Shown piece after piece: positions 41,458-50,792 of a stretch of 64,000 nt of DNA; the stretch's first letter is position 1; every line of letters begins with the position of its first letter. The notes below the pieces were generated by a model. The model was given only the letters and a program-made list of their open reading frames with translations, ran no database searches and had not been told where the DNA came from. A program made the translations under genes and the position numbers. Origin of the DNA: Anaerovibrio slackiae. Lineage in GTDB: Bacteria > Bacillota > Negativicutes > Selenomonadales > Selenomonadaceae. The stretch covers positions 143,699 through 207,698 of the forward strand of contig NZ_VUNR01000001.1 in NCBI RefSeq assembly GCF_009695585.1, read 5' to 3'.

Positions 41458-44112
41458 ATGGAACTTACCCCGATGCAGCAGCAGTATATGGAAATCAAAG
41501 AGGCTCATCCCAAGGAGATTTTGTTCTTCCGTTTGGGGGACTTTTATGAGATGTTCTTTAAGGATGCGGAGATTGTGTCCAAGGAACTGGGGCTTACTTT
41601 GACCAGCCGCAGCGGGGACGTGGCCAAAAATCCCATGTGCGGCATCCCTTATCATGCCGTGGACAATTATCTGGGCAAGCTGGTTACCAAGGGCTACCGG
41701 GTGGCGATTGCCGAGCAGATTGGTGACCCCAAGGCCAAGGGGCTGACCAAGCGTGAGGTGGTGAAGGTAGTCACCCCCGGCACCATCCTGGAGGAAAGCG
41801 TGCTGAAATCTGCCCAGAATAATTATATCGCCCTGGTGTATGAACAGGAGAGCCAGCTGGTGCTGGCAGGGGCGGATATTTCCACCGGTGAGTGCTTTTA
41901 CTGCATCTACAAGGGGGCTGACCGCCAGCAGGGGCTGTATGATGAGCTGTACCGCATCATGATGCCGGAGCTTTTGGTGCTGGGGGAGCTGTCCTGCCGT
42001 CAGGATCTGGAGGAGTTTGTCTCCCTCAGGATGGCAAGTTGCCTCTTTACGGATATTGAGGTGCCGGTAAAGAATGTGCAGGAGCTGCTGGTGCAGCATT
42101 TTGATGTGAATAACCGCCCGGCAGAGCCCCTGGCGGAGGTGGCGGTGGCTACCCTTTTGGGGTATCTCCATGATACGGTGCGGACGGATTTGACTCACCT
42201 TTCCCAGCTGACCCGGCTGGATTATTCGGAAAATCTGGTGGTGGATACCTGCACCCTGCGCAATCTGGAGATTACCAGGAACCTCCGGGACGGCGGCAAG
42301 AAGGATACCCTGCTGGATGTGCTGGATTTTACCCATACGGCTATGGGCACAAGGCTTTTGAAGAAGTGGCTGGAATATCCCCTGATGAATATTGGCAAAA
42401 TTAATCAGCGGCTGGACAGCGTGGAGGAGCTGGCAGGGGATTTTCTCATGCGGCAGCAGCTGCAGGCAGCCTGCAAGAGCATCTATGATTTTGAGCGGCT
42501 TTTAACCCGCATTGAGGTGGGCAGTGCCAATGCCAGGGATCTGGCGGCACTGCGTACCTCTTTTATGGCACTGCCGGGTATTCATGCCGCCCTGACCGGG
42601 GCGAAGTCAAGGCTTTTGCAGAAGTGCCGGGAGGGCATCCATCTCTATGAGGATTTTGTGGACTTGCTGCAGCGTGCTATCGTGGATGAGCCGGGGCTGA
42701 CCATCCGTGACGGGGGGATTATCCGTGACGGTTACAACGAGGAACTGGACCAGTACCGGCTGATTTCCCGTGACAGCAGGCAGCTTTTGCAGCAGATGGA
42801 GGAGCAGGAGAAGGAAAAGACCGGCATCCGCTTCTTGAAAATCGGCTACAACAAGGTTTTCGGCTACTATATCGAGGTGCGCAACAGCGGTGCGGACAAG
42901 GTGCCGCCTCATTATGTCCGCAAGCAGACTCTTGCCAATGCAGAGCGGTATATCACAGAGGAATTGAAGGAGTTTGAGACGAAAATCCTGGGAGCCCAGG
43001 AGAAGATTGTTTCTATTGAGTATAACCTCTTTGTGGAAATCCGGGATGCCATCAAGGAAAAGCTGGGGGATATTCAGGCTACGGCCCGGGAGATTGCCCG
43101 GCTGGATGTGCTGACGGGGCTGGCGGAGGCGGCAGCCAGCTACAACTATGTGCGGCCACGGCTGGCCAATAACGGACAGCTCGACATCAAGGATGGCAGG
43201 CATCCTCTGGTGGAGAGGATTCTCCAGCGGGATTTGTTTGTGCCTAACGACACCAGGCTGAACCATGATGAATGCGAGATTATGCTGATCACCGGGCCAA
43301 ATATGGCAGGCAAGTCCACCTATATGCGGCAGACGGCGCTGCTGGTGCTGATGGCGCAGATTGGCAGCTTTATCCCCGCACGGGAGGCGGTGATTGCGCC
43401 GGTGGACAGGATTTTTACCCGTATCGGTGCCAGTGATGATCTGGTCAGCGGCCAGAGCACCTTTATGGTGGAGATGAACGAGGTGGCGCAGATTTTGAAG
43501 TATGCCACCAGTGACAGCCTGGTGATTTTGGATGAGATAGGCAGGGGAACCAGCACCTTTGACGGCATGAGCATTGCCCGGGCGGTGATTGAGCACATCA
43601 GGGAGAAGGTGCATGCCAAGACCTTGTTTGCCACCCACTACCATGAGCTGACGGATTTGGAGGATGACAAAATCAGGAATTTCTGTATTGCTGTCAAGGA
43701 AAAGGGCAGGGATATTACCTTCTTGCGGCGGATTATTGCCGGGGCGGCGGATAAGTCCTACGGCATCCATGTGGCAAGGCTGGCAGGCCTGCCCAAGGCT
43801 GTGACAGGCAGGGCGGAAAAGATTCTGGCAACCCTGGAAAAAGGGGCAGCTGCGCCGCAGATGGCGGAGGCTGCGCCTGATGTGAGAGCTGTAAGAGATA
43901 TGGGAGCAGGTAGTGCTGAGAATGTTAAGCCTGCAAAAACTGTTAAGCCTGTTAAGCCTGTTAAGGAAAGTGCTGATATGGGCTCCCTGTTTGCCAGCAG
44001 CCTCAGTGATGATTTGCTGAAGCTGGATGTGATGACCATGACGCCGCTGGAGGCAATGAATGAGCTGTACCGCTTGCAGCAGCAGGCGAAAAAGGAGGCT
44101 GGCCTGGGATGA
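41458..44112 (+). CDS. mutS: DNA mismatch repair protein MutS
   Basis: An 884-residue mismatch sensor. The mismatch-reading F-x-E motif is in GDFYEMFF near residue 30. The ATPase has Walker A GPNMAGKST, STFMVEMNE, Walker B LVILDEIGRGTSTFDG and ATHYHEL. The C-terminal region carries a Lys/Val/Pro repeat linker (VKPAKTVKPVKPVKE) before the tetramer-type tail. ATG 41458 follows AAAGGAGA by ~11 bp; a TTG at 41449 is less likely. It overlaps mutL by 4 bp (ATGA). Confidence 0.97.
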   Translation: MELTPMQQQYMEIKEAHPKEILFFRLGDFYEMFFKDAEIVSKELGLTLTSRSGDVAKNPMCGIPYHAVDNYLGKLVTKGYRVAIAEQIGDPKAKGLTKREVVKVVTPGTILEESVLKSAQNNYIALVYEQESQLVLAGADISTGECFYCIYKGADRQQGLYDELYRIMMPELLVLGELSCRQDLEEFVSLRMASCLFTDIEVPVKNVQELLVQHFDVNNRPAEPLAEVAVATLLGYLHDTVRTDLTHLSQLTRLDYSENLVVDTCTLRNLEITRNLRDGGKKDTLLDVLDFTHTAMGTRLLKKWLEYPLMNIGKINQRLDSVEELAGDFLMRQQLQAACKSIYDFERLLTRIEVGSANARDLAALRTSFMALPGIHAALTGAKSRLLQKCREGIHLYEDFVDLLQRAIVDEPGLTIRDGGIIRDGYNEELDQYRLISRDSRQLLQQMEEQEKEKTGIRFLKIGYNKVFGYYIEVRNSGADKVPPHYVRKQTLANAERYITEELKEFETKILGAQEKIVSIEYNLFVEIRDAIKEKLGDIQATAREIARLDVLTGLAEAAASYNYVRPRLANNGQLDIKDGRHPLVERILQRDLFVPNDTRLNHDECEIMLITGPNMAGKSTYMRQTALLVLMAQIGSFIPAREAVIAPVDRIFTRIGASDDLVSGQSTFMVEMNEVAQILKYATSDSLVILDEIGRGTSTFDGMSIARAVIEHIREKVHAKTLFATHYHELTDLEDDKIRNFCIAVKEKGRDITFLRRIIAGAADKSYGIHVARLAGLPKAVTGRAEKILATLEKGAAAPQMAEAAPDVRAVRDMGAGSAENVKPAKTVKPVKPVKESADMGSLFASSLSDDLLKLDVMTMTPLEAMNELYRLQQQAKKEAGLG

Positions 44113-46055
44113 GCTTTGTGCATGTGCTGGATGACAATACCATTAACAAGATTGCTGCCGGTGAGGTGGTGGAGCGTCCGGCTTCCGTTATCAAGGAGCT
44201 GGTGGAAAATGCCATTGATGCCCATGCTGACCGCATCGAGGTGGAGATTGCCGCCGGCGGCACCAGCTTTATGCGGGTGTCGGACAACGGCATCGGCATG
44301 AGCCGTCAGGATGCGGAGCTGGCTATCCTCCGCCATGCCACCAGCAAGATTGTGAAGGTGGATGATCTGCTGACCATCGGTACACTGGGCTTTAGGGGAG
44401 AGGCACTGCCCAGCATTGCCTCTGTGTCACGTTTTACCCTGACTACCCGTCAGGCCGGTGACGAGCTGGGGACGGAGATTAAAATCAGCGGCGGCAGCCT
44501 GCCGGAGATTGGGGAAACAGGCTGTGGCATCGGCACCACCATCCGGGTGGAGGATTTGTTTTTCAATACCCCTGCCCGGAAAAAGTTTTTGAAGACCAAC
44601 AATACCGAGGGCGGCAAAATCAATGAGTTTATCGTCAAGCTGGCGATTTCCAATCCGCAGATTGCCTTTAAGCTGATAAATAATAATAAGATGGCGGTGT
44701 CTACCCCGGGCAATGGTGATTTGAAGGATACCCTGCAAAGCATTTATGGCGGTACGGTGGGGAGTGCCCTGCTGCCGCTGGAATTTGAGGACGAGGATAT
44801 CAGGCTTTCGGGCTTTGTTACCAAGCCGTCAGCTATCAGGAGCAGCCGCAGCTGGCAGACCTTTATTGTCAACGGCAGGATTATTGCCAATCGGGCTATT
44901 GCCAGGGCAATTGATAATGCCTACCATGCTTTGATACCCAAGACCGGCTATCCCCTGGTGGCACTGAATATTCAGGTGCCTCAGAATACTGTTGATGTGA
45001 ATGTGCATCCTCAGAAAAGCGAGATGAAGTTTGAGGATGAGAGCCGGGTGTTCAAGGCTGTCTACAAGGCTGTGCTGGATGCCATCAGGCCAAAGGATGA
45101 GGTGCGGCAGCTGGGACAGCTGGGGAATATGGCTGCCGGGGTGGAGCAGGCGGAGATAGACAGGCATGTGGCTCATGGAATGCAGGAAATTTTGCTGGAG
45201 GCAAAGGATGTGGAACGTGCTTCGGCGGCTCCTGCCAGGTATGTGCCTGTGTATGAGGAACGGAGGCAGGCGGCTATGCAATGGCGTGAGGCGGCAGCCA
45301 GGATGGAAGTGCCCAAAACTGCTGAGCCTCCTGAGCCTGAGCCTCAGCCGGTGTTTGTGCCTGAGGCTGAGGCTGAAACGGTGCATGAGATGGTATCTGT
45401 GCCTGTGCCTGAGATGAAGCATGTACCTGAGTCTGTGTCTGTGCCTGAGCCTATGCCTGTGGAAAATGACAGGGAACAATCCTGCCGGATGGTGCCTATC
45501 GGGCAGGTGGACAATACATATATTATTGCCCAGGATGCAGATGGGCTGTATATTGTGGACCAGCACGCCGCTCATGAGCGCATTTTGTTTGACAGGTTTT
45601 CGGCACGGGCAGGAGAGATTCCTGTGCAGCAGCTTTTGGTGCACCTGATGCTGGATTTCAGCAGCCATGAAGCGGAGATTATCGAAAATAATCTGGCTAT
45701 GCTGAAGGAGCTGGGCTTCGGGCTGGAGCCTGCGGGGCCGAACCAGTTCCGGCTGACGGAAGTGCCTGCGGATGTGCCCTCCGGGGAAGCGGAGGATTTT
45801 ATCCGGGAAATACTGGCATCTTTGGAGGAGCTGCACAAGCCATCGGCAGCGGAGCTTCGCCAGGCAGCTATTGCCACTGCTTCCTGCAAGGCAGCCATCA
45901 AGGCCGGGTTCAAGCTGAATTTCCGGCAGATGGAGATTTTGCTGGCAGAGCTTAATGATACGGCAATGCCTTATACCTGCCCTCATGGACGGCCGACAAT
46001 TATTAAATTCAGCACCGATGAGCTGGCGAAGATGTTTAAGAGGACAGGATTTTGA
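44109..46055 (+). CDS. mutL: DNA mismatch repair protein MutL
   Basis: A 648-residue GHKL ATPase and endonuclease. N-terminal motifs: ELVENAIDA, DNGIGM and GFRGEALPSI. The C-terminal domain has DQHAAHERILFD, a variant of the metal-binding endonuclease motif DQHA(X)2E(X)4E with Asp in the last position, plus ACKAAIKAG and CPHGRPT. The two are joined by a low-complexity linker (~residues 395-460) rich in Pro-Glu and Val-Pro, from repeated CCTGAG hexamers. Works with MutS, translated from the same message. Confidence 0.97.
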   Translation: MSFVHVLDDNTINKIAAGEVVERPASVIKELVENAIDAHADRIEVEIAAGGTSFMRVSDNGIGMSRQDAELAILRHATSKIVKVDDLLTIGTLGFRGEALPSIASVSRFTLTTRQAGDELGTEIKISGGSLPEIGETGCGIGTTIRVEDLFFNTPARKKFLKTNNTEGGKINEFIVKLAISNPQIAFKLINNNKMAVSTPGNGDLKDTLQSIYGGTVGSALLPLEFEDEDIRLSGFVTKPSAIRSSRSWQTFIVNGRIIANRAIARAIDNAYHALIPKTGYPLVALNIQVPQNTVDVNVHPQKSEMKFEDESRVFKAVYKAVLDAIRPKDEVRQLGQLGNMAAGVEQAEIDRHVAHGMQEILLEAKDVERASAAPARYVPVYEERRQAAMQWREAAARMEVPKTAEPPEPEPQPVFVPEAEAETVHEMVSVPVPEMKHVPESVSVPEPMPVENDREQSCRMVPIGQVDNTYIIAQDADGLYIVDQHAAHERILFDRFSARAGEIPVQQLLVHLMLDFSSHEAEIIENNLAMLKELGFGLEPAGPNQFRLTEVPADVPSGEAEDFIREILASLEELHKPSAAELRQAAIATASCKAAIKAGFKLNFRQMEILLAELNDTAMPYTCPHGRPTIIKFSTDELAKMFKRTGF

Positions 46056-46088
46056 ATATGCGTAATAATATCACGCAATGATATCGCG

Positions 46089-46233
46089 AACGGCATGGCT
46101 GTACCATTCTTGGGCACGCTCGCGCTACTATCCACGCCTAGCGGTACTAAACTCACACTGCGCCTGCGGCTTGTGTATCGTTAAGTACCGAGGCGCGTCT
46201 CAGTGCCCTATGAATGGTACATGCCATGCCGTT
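46089..46233. repeat. 145-bp nested inverted-repeat element (structured DNA or RNA)
   Basis: Outer arms AACGGCATGGC-TGTACCATTC (46089-46109) and 46212-46233 are complementary except for one inserted base. Inside, GGGCAC (46112-46117) pairs with GTGCCC (46203-46208), and CCTAGCGGTACT (46137-46148) with AAGTACCGAGG (46183-46193). A central CACACTGC...GCGGCTTGTG hairpin (46154-46175) tops the structure. GC content is higher than in nearby gaps. No coding frame. It sits between mutL and the methyltransferase gene. Confidence 0.85.
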
Positions 46234-46331
46234 CTTCGTTCCTGCTGAAATGTACATAATTGTCATACTGTCTTTCGTTATTGTTAGGAAAGTTCGATAA
46301 ATAAATCTAGTCTGGTGGTGAAGTTGTATTT

Positions 46332-47111
46332 ATGGTTGCAGTAGTGACTACGGATAGAAAATGTCATAAGGAGAGCCTTGAGCTGGCGGCTGAGATGGCG
46401 AAAAGGCTGGGGCTGCAGCAGGTTCCCCGGCAGAAGGAGTCGGTGGCAGAGCTGATGGAACGCTATCAGGCTGATGCGGTGCTGGTAGCCTTGCAGAAGG
46501 AGCTGCGGCTGCATACGGAGGCAGGGGAGCTGTTCTTTCATCCCAATATGTCCCAGCTGCGGCTGAAAAACCTGCGGTTAGGCGAAAAAGACCACATGAC
46601 AGAGGCAATGGGCTTGCAGGAAGGCATGTCTGTGCTGGACTGTACCCTGGGCTTTGGGGCGGATGCTATCGTGGCAAGCTTTGGCGTCGGGGAGAGTGGC
46701 AGCGTTACCGGCCTGGAGGTCAGTCCCTTGATTGCGGCGGTGACAGGCTACGGCTTGCAGCATTTCCTGCCGGGCAACTATCCTCTGTATGCCGCCATGC
46801 GGCGCATCAATGTGGTCAATGAGGATTATTTGGACTATCTTCGCCAGCAGCCGGATAACTCCGTGGATGTGGTGTATTTTGATCCCATGTTCAGAAAGCC
46901 CCTGACTGCCAGCAGCAGTATTTCCCCCCTGCGTGGCGTGGCTGACCATCGTCCTTTGTCCGAGGAAGCTGTGGCTGAAGCTTGCCGTGTGGCAAGGCTG
47001 CGTGTTGTCATGAAGGAAGCCAGCGGCAGCGGCGAATTTGCCCGGCTGGGTTTTCATCGGATGGCAGGGGGAAAGTATTCCAAGGTGCATTATGGCGTGA
47101 TAGAGCTGTAA
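46332..47111 (+). CDS. Class I SAM-dependent methyltransferase (RsmJ-like)
   Basis: A 259-residue protein. The SAM-binding loop is VLDCTLGFGADAIVAS, with GLEVSP as the acidic end of strand 2. VVYFDPMFRKP resembles the DPMFP catalytic motif of RsmJ, the 16S rRNA m2G1516 methyltransferase of E. coli, and the following SPLRGVADHRPL segment is also RsmJ-like. The N-terminal ~90 residues differ from RsmJ and may bind another substrate, so rRNA guanine methylation is likely but unproven. Single gene after the structured element; no obvious promoter nearby. Confidence 0.75.
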   Translation: MVAVVTTDRKCHKESLELAAEMAKRLGLQQVPRQKESVAELMERYQADAVLVALQKELRLHTEAGELFFHPNMSQLRLKNLRLGEKDHMTEAMGLQEGMSVLDCTLGFGADAIVASFGVGESGSVTGLEVSPLIAAVTGYGLQHFLPGNYPLYAAMRRINVVNEDYLDYLRQQPDNSVDVVYFDPMFRKPLTASSSISPLRGVADHRPLSEEAVAEACRVARLRVVMKEASGSGEFARLGFHRMAGGKYSKVHYGVIEL

Positions 47112-47161
47112 GCGTGAACAAAAAATAAAGCAAATTGTCTAGTTGTTTGAACAAAAATCGT

Positions 47162-47191
47162 TTGACTATGTATCCATTTTTTAAGTATAAT
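47162..47191 (+). promoter_or_regulatory. Promoter of the autotransporter gene
   Basis: TTGACT at 47162-47167, 18-bp spacer, TATAAT at 47186-47191, 43 bp before the chosen ATG. Confidence 0.7.
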
Positions 47192-47234
47192 TGTCCTGTG
47201 GTTTTATACAGATAGTTATAATGGGGGAATGGAT

Positions 47235-48470
47235 ATGTTAAACATGATGCCGGAAAGAGCAAAAAGCTCTTTGGCAAAAGTAATGACGGCACTGACTGTA
47301 GTGGCAGGTGCCCAGGGTGTGGCGGCAGTTGCCATGCCGGAGCCGGAAGTAAATGTGGATGAGCATGCGAGCTTTGATGGGTATGCTTTGTTTGTACCGG
47401 GAGTTGCCAATGCAGCACTTGGATGGACAACAATTCAGACAAATACTTACACAGATATAGGTAGTGGTGTTCTTAGTGTTAATGGTCAGACATGGACTAC
47501 CATACAAACTGAAATAGGCCCAACTGAAGAAGAAATACGGGCGGCTGAGCAGGCGGAAATGAAAGCAGAGATGGAAGCTGTTACCAAGGTTGTCTGCAAT
47601 ACTCAGAGGGTGTTCTTCTTCTTGTCGCGTATTGCCAACAACGATATTCATAAGCGTATGGGTGACCTGCGGGACAACACTGCCGAGGAAGGCGTTTGGC
47701 TCCGCAGCTATGGCGGTGATGGCGACATGGAAGGCGGCATGGACTACAAGATGCTGGGTATTCAGGGCGGTTACGACAGGACTTATGAAAGAAATGACGG
47801 CAAGGTGATTGCCGGTCTTAGCTATCTGCATACCAAGGCTGATTTTAGCGGTATGGGAGCTGATGGCAGCGGTAATGGTAATTTCCTGGGAGTGTATGGC
47901 AGCTTTATTGGCAACAAGGGGCATTATATTGATGCCATCATGAAATATGGGCGCATGTCCAATGAAATCACTGCTACTGATGACAATACCCGCAAGACAT
48001 ATAGTGGTGATACCAGCTCCAATGGTCTTAATACCTCACTGGAGTATGGCTATCGGCAGCAGCTCAAGAGCGGTTATTATATAGAACCGCAAGTGGAGTT
48101 GAATTATAGCCGTATGGATGGCGATACCTTCTATATGAGCAACGGCTCCAGGATTGACATGCAGGGCTCGGATTCCCTTGTGGGCAGGGCAGGTTTTAAC
48201 TTCGGCAGAAAGGTAGACAAGGGGAATTTTTATCTGACCTGCTCGTTGCTCAGGGAATTTATAGGTGAGAATACGACCTATATGACTTATAAGACCTTGC
48301 ATGACAAGGCAACGGCAGATTTTAAGGACACATGGATGGAGTACGGCATCGGTTTCAATTTCCAGACTGCACCGCAGCAGAACCTTTATGCCGAGCTGAC
48401 ACGCACGGCTTTGGCAGATAAGCTGTCAGAGAACTGGCGCGTAAATCTGGGTTATAGATGGAGCTTCTAA
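47235..48470 (+). CDS. Autotransporter beta-barrel outer-membrane protein with a short passenger
   Basis: A 411-residue protein. An N-terminal signal region (KVMTALTVVAGAQGVAAVA) is followed by a ~100-residue passenger ending in a helical, Glu/Ala/Met-rich stretch. The C-terminal ~280 residues are amphipathic beta strands (EEGVWLRSYGGDGDM, MLGIQGGYDRTY, VIAGLSYLHTKADFSG) and finish in YRWSF, the terminal Phe recognised by the BAM complex. This is direct evidence for an outer membrane. ATG 47235 has GGGGGA 7 bp upstream and is preferred over 47229. Function unknown; the short passenger argues against a classic adhesin. Confidence 0.85.
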   Translation: MLNMMPERAKSSLAKVMTALTVVAGAQGVAAVAMPEPEVNVDEHASFDGYALFVPGVANAALGWTTIQTNTYTDIGSGVLSVNGQTWTTIQTEIGPTEEEIRAAEQAEMKAEMEAVTKVVCNTQRVFFFLSRIANNDIHKRMGDLRDNTAEEGVWLRSYGGDGDMEGGMDYKMLGIQGGYDRTYERNDGKVIAGLSYLHTKADFSGMGADGSGNGNFLGVYGSFIGNKGHYIDAIMKYGRMSNEITATDDNTRKTYSGDTSSNGLNTSLEYGYRQQLKSGYYIEPQVELNYSRMDGDTFYMSNGSRIDMQGSDSLVGRAGFNFGRKVDKGNFYLTCSLLREFIGENTTYMTYKTLHDKATADFKDTWMEYGIGFNFQTAPQQNLYAELTRTALADKLSENWRVNLGYRWSF

Positions 48471-48562
48471 CAACAGGATAAAGAGCAGAGGAGGCTTTCT
48501 CATGGGAGGATTAGGGATAATTCTGCGTGGGAAGGCCTCGGTTTGTATGGGGAGTAATAGAT

Positions 48563-50530
48563 ATGCAGGAAAAATTTCACTGTGCCTTTGGCGTAGATGC
48601 CAATTACGTTAAATATGCCGGAATTGTCATGACCTCCATTGTGCTGAAAAATCCGGGGCATCCCGTGGCATTTCATCTTTTTGCCAAGGGAATCAATGAC
48701 GAGGATGTGGAAAAGCTGGAGGAAATGGGCAATCTCTATAGCAACGTGGAGATATGTGTCTATGAGGTGTCCAATGAACTGGCGGAAATGGATGAGGCAC
48801 TGGGCAATATCGGCATCGGCAGGCTGAATAATACGGTGCTAATCAGGCTGATGGTGCCGCTGGTGGTTCCTGATGATGTGGAGCGTGTGCTGTATCTTGA
48901 TGCGGACATGCTGTGCGTCAGCAAGCTGGATAGCCTGTGGCAGACGGATTTGGATGGCCATCCCATGGCGGCTGTCAACGAGGGCAATCACCAGCGAAGT
49001 GCCAAAAGGCTGAATCTCAGGTCAGAAAACTATCTGAATGCCGGCTGTATGCTGATTGATGTGGCAAAATGGCGGGAGATGAACCTGACACAGGAAATAC
49101 TGATGGACTTCAAGCAGAACAAGCCACGGTATGCAATATTGGAGCAGGATGCTATCAACCATGTATTGCAGGGTGATTTTAAGGTATGGGAAAGCGGTAC
49201 CATACTGCTGATGGATGCCTTTAACCATTATAAAATCCATTGTGACGAAAGCCAGAATGTTTTTTGGCATTTTCTCAATGAGGGCAAGCCATGGTTTGAG
49301 TATGCGGATGAGCAGATAGCGGAGCCTTACTGGCAGGTTGTGCGCCGTTCTCCCTGGTATGACATGGAAAAGCAGGTCAGCAAGAATGTCAGGATATGCT
49401 ATCTGGCAGGGAAAAATGCAGAAAAGCAGGGGGATTATAAGGCAGCGGCAAAGTATATGGGAGCTGTGGGTGACAAGCTCATGGAGGATTATCTCAAAAA
49501 GCACAAGACTGGCAGATTCACAGAGTTTAAGGAATACTATACCTATGACAAGGACAGCCCGCTGGTGTCGGTGATTATTCCTGTGTACAATGTGGAGAAA
49601 TATCTGGCAGGGGCACTGGAAAGTGCCATGGAGCAGACACTGAAGGAAATTGAGATTATTGCGGTGGATGATGGCTCTACAGACGGCTCAGCAGATATTT
49701 TGCAGGCTTATGCTGACCGGGATGACAGGATAAGGATTATCAGCAAGGCAAATACCGGCTACGGCCATACAGTCAATACCGGCATGGATGCTGCCCGTGG
49801 AAAGTATATCCAGATTTTGGAAGCTGATGATGCCCTGGGGGCGGATATGCTGTTTACTTTGGTGGAGACCGCTGAAAAGTATCAGACGGAAATCACTAAG
49901 GCGGATTATTATCATTTTACGGGCGATTGGCGCGAGGGCAAGAAGGAATATCAGCATGCCGCCCCTGATGGAGTGTATAATGTTGTAAAAAATCCTCAGG
50001 AAGATATGGATATTTTTTTCTGTGCCATGATGAGCTGGTGCGGCATTATCCGCCGTGATTATTTGCAGGAGCATCATATCCGCCACAATGAAACGCCTGG
50101 GGCATCCTATCAGGACAACGGCTTCTGGTTCCAGCTTATGTGCTATGCTCAAAGGGTGATTTTCATTGACAAGCCGGGGTATTATTATCGCCGTGACAAT
50201 CCTGATTCCTCGGTACGCTCGGACAAGCTTTTTGCCATCAACGAGGAATGCGGCTTTATTTACGGCTTTTTGTCCAGCAGCAAGGATTTTGTTAAGTTCA
50301 AGGGAATCTATTGGAGCAAGAAATACACCAATGCTGTGTTTACCCTGCACCGCATTGGCAGGGAATATCGCCAGCTTTATGTGCAGCACATGCTGGAGGA
50401 GTTCCGGGGAGCTGAGAACAAGCAGGAGCTGTATGAAGCTTGTTTTAGCCAGCAGGACTGGCAGGATTTGCAGCTATTGTTGTCAGACAGCGAGGCATAT
50501 TTGCAGAAAATGGTGCCAGGCAAGAGATAG
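48563..50530 (+). CDS. Two-domain glycosyltransferase: GT8 fused to GT2
   Basis: A 655-residue protein. Residues ~1-270 form a GT8 domain (GVDANYVKYAGIVMTSIV; DxD motif LDADML at Asp113/Asp115; NAGCMLIDV). A ~60-residue linker follows, and from ~335 a GT2 domain (VSVIIPVYNVEKYL, DDGSTDGS, LEADDA). The two domains may add successive sugars to a lipid-linked chain at the cytoplasmic face. ATG 48563 follows GGGAG by 8 bp. It lies just upstream of the polysaccharide locus and is followed by a terminator, so it may be transcribed separately. Confidence 0.88.
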   Translation: MQEKFHCAFGVDANYVKYAGIVMTSIVLKNPGHPVAFHLFAKGINDEDVEKLEEMGNLYSNVEICVYEVSNELAEMDEALGNIGIGRLNNTVLIRLMVPLVVPDDVERVLYLDADMLCVSKLDSLWQTDLDGHPMAAVNEGNHQRSAKRLNLRSENYLNAGCMLIDVAKWREMNLTQEILMDFKQNKPRYAILEQDAINHVLQGDFKVWESGTILLMDAFNHYKIHCDESQNVFWHFLNEGKPWFEYADEQIAEPYWQVVRRSPWYDMEKQVSKNVRICYLAGKNAEKQGDYKAAAKYMGAVGDKLMEDYLKKHKTGRFTEFKEYYTYDKDSPLVSVIIPVYNVEKYLAGALESAMEQTLKEIEIIAVDDGSTDGSADILQAYADRDDRIRIISKANTGYGHTVNTGMDAARGKYIQILEADDALGADMLFTLVETAEKYQTEITKADYYHFTGDWREGKKEYQHAAPDGVYNVVKNPQEDMDIFFCAMMSWCGIIRRDYLQEHHIRHNETPGASYQDNGFWFQLMCYAQRVIFIDKPGYYYRRDNPDSSVRSDKLFAINEECGFIYGFLSSSKDFVKFKGIYWSKKYTNAVFTLHRIGREYRQLYVQHMLEEFRGAENKQELYEACFSQQDWQDLQLLLSDSEAYLQKMVPGKR

Positions 50531-50588
50531 TAACGGGATTATCTAATAATTTCATAGGTGTTTTTTAGGCTGCTCTTTAGTCTTATAA

Positions 50589-50638
50589 AAGTGTAGTTGT
50601 CAGAGTGTAGTGGGCTCTGATGACTACACTTATTTTTT
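50589..50638 (+). terminator. Terminator after the GT8-GT2 gene
   Basis: AAGTGTAGTTGTCAGAG (50589-50605) pairs with CTCTGATGACTACACTT (50615-50631), followed by ATTTTTT. Confidence 0.92.
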
Positions 50639-50692
50639 GTGTAAAGAAACAGGGAGAATACTGTCATTTTTTTAAAAAAAACGTTACGTGTC

Positions 50693-50720
50693 TTGCTCGG
50701 GGGGGCGGATGTGTTATCAT
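50693..50720 (+). promoter_or_regulatory. Possible promoter of the polysaccharide operon
   Basis: TTGCTC at 50693-50698, 16-bp spacer with a run of eight G, TATCAT at 50715-50720. It sits 73 bp before the first operon gene and after a terminator. Confidence 0.4.
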
Positions 50721-50792
50721 AGTGAACGAAGACAAAAAATTGTGGATAACTTTTGCTTGTAGCAGTAGTACTTTTGACGGGGGAGTTTTGCT

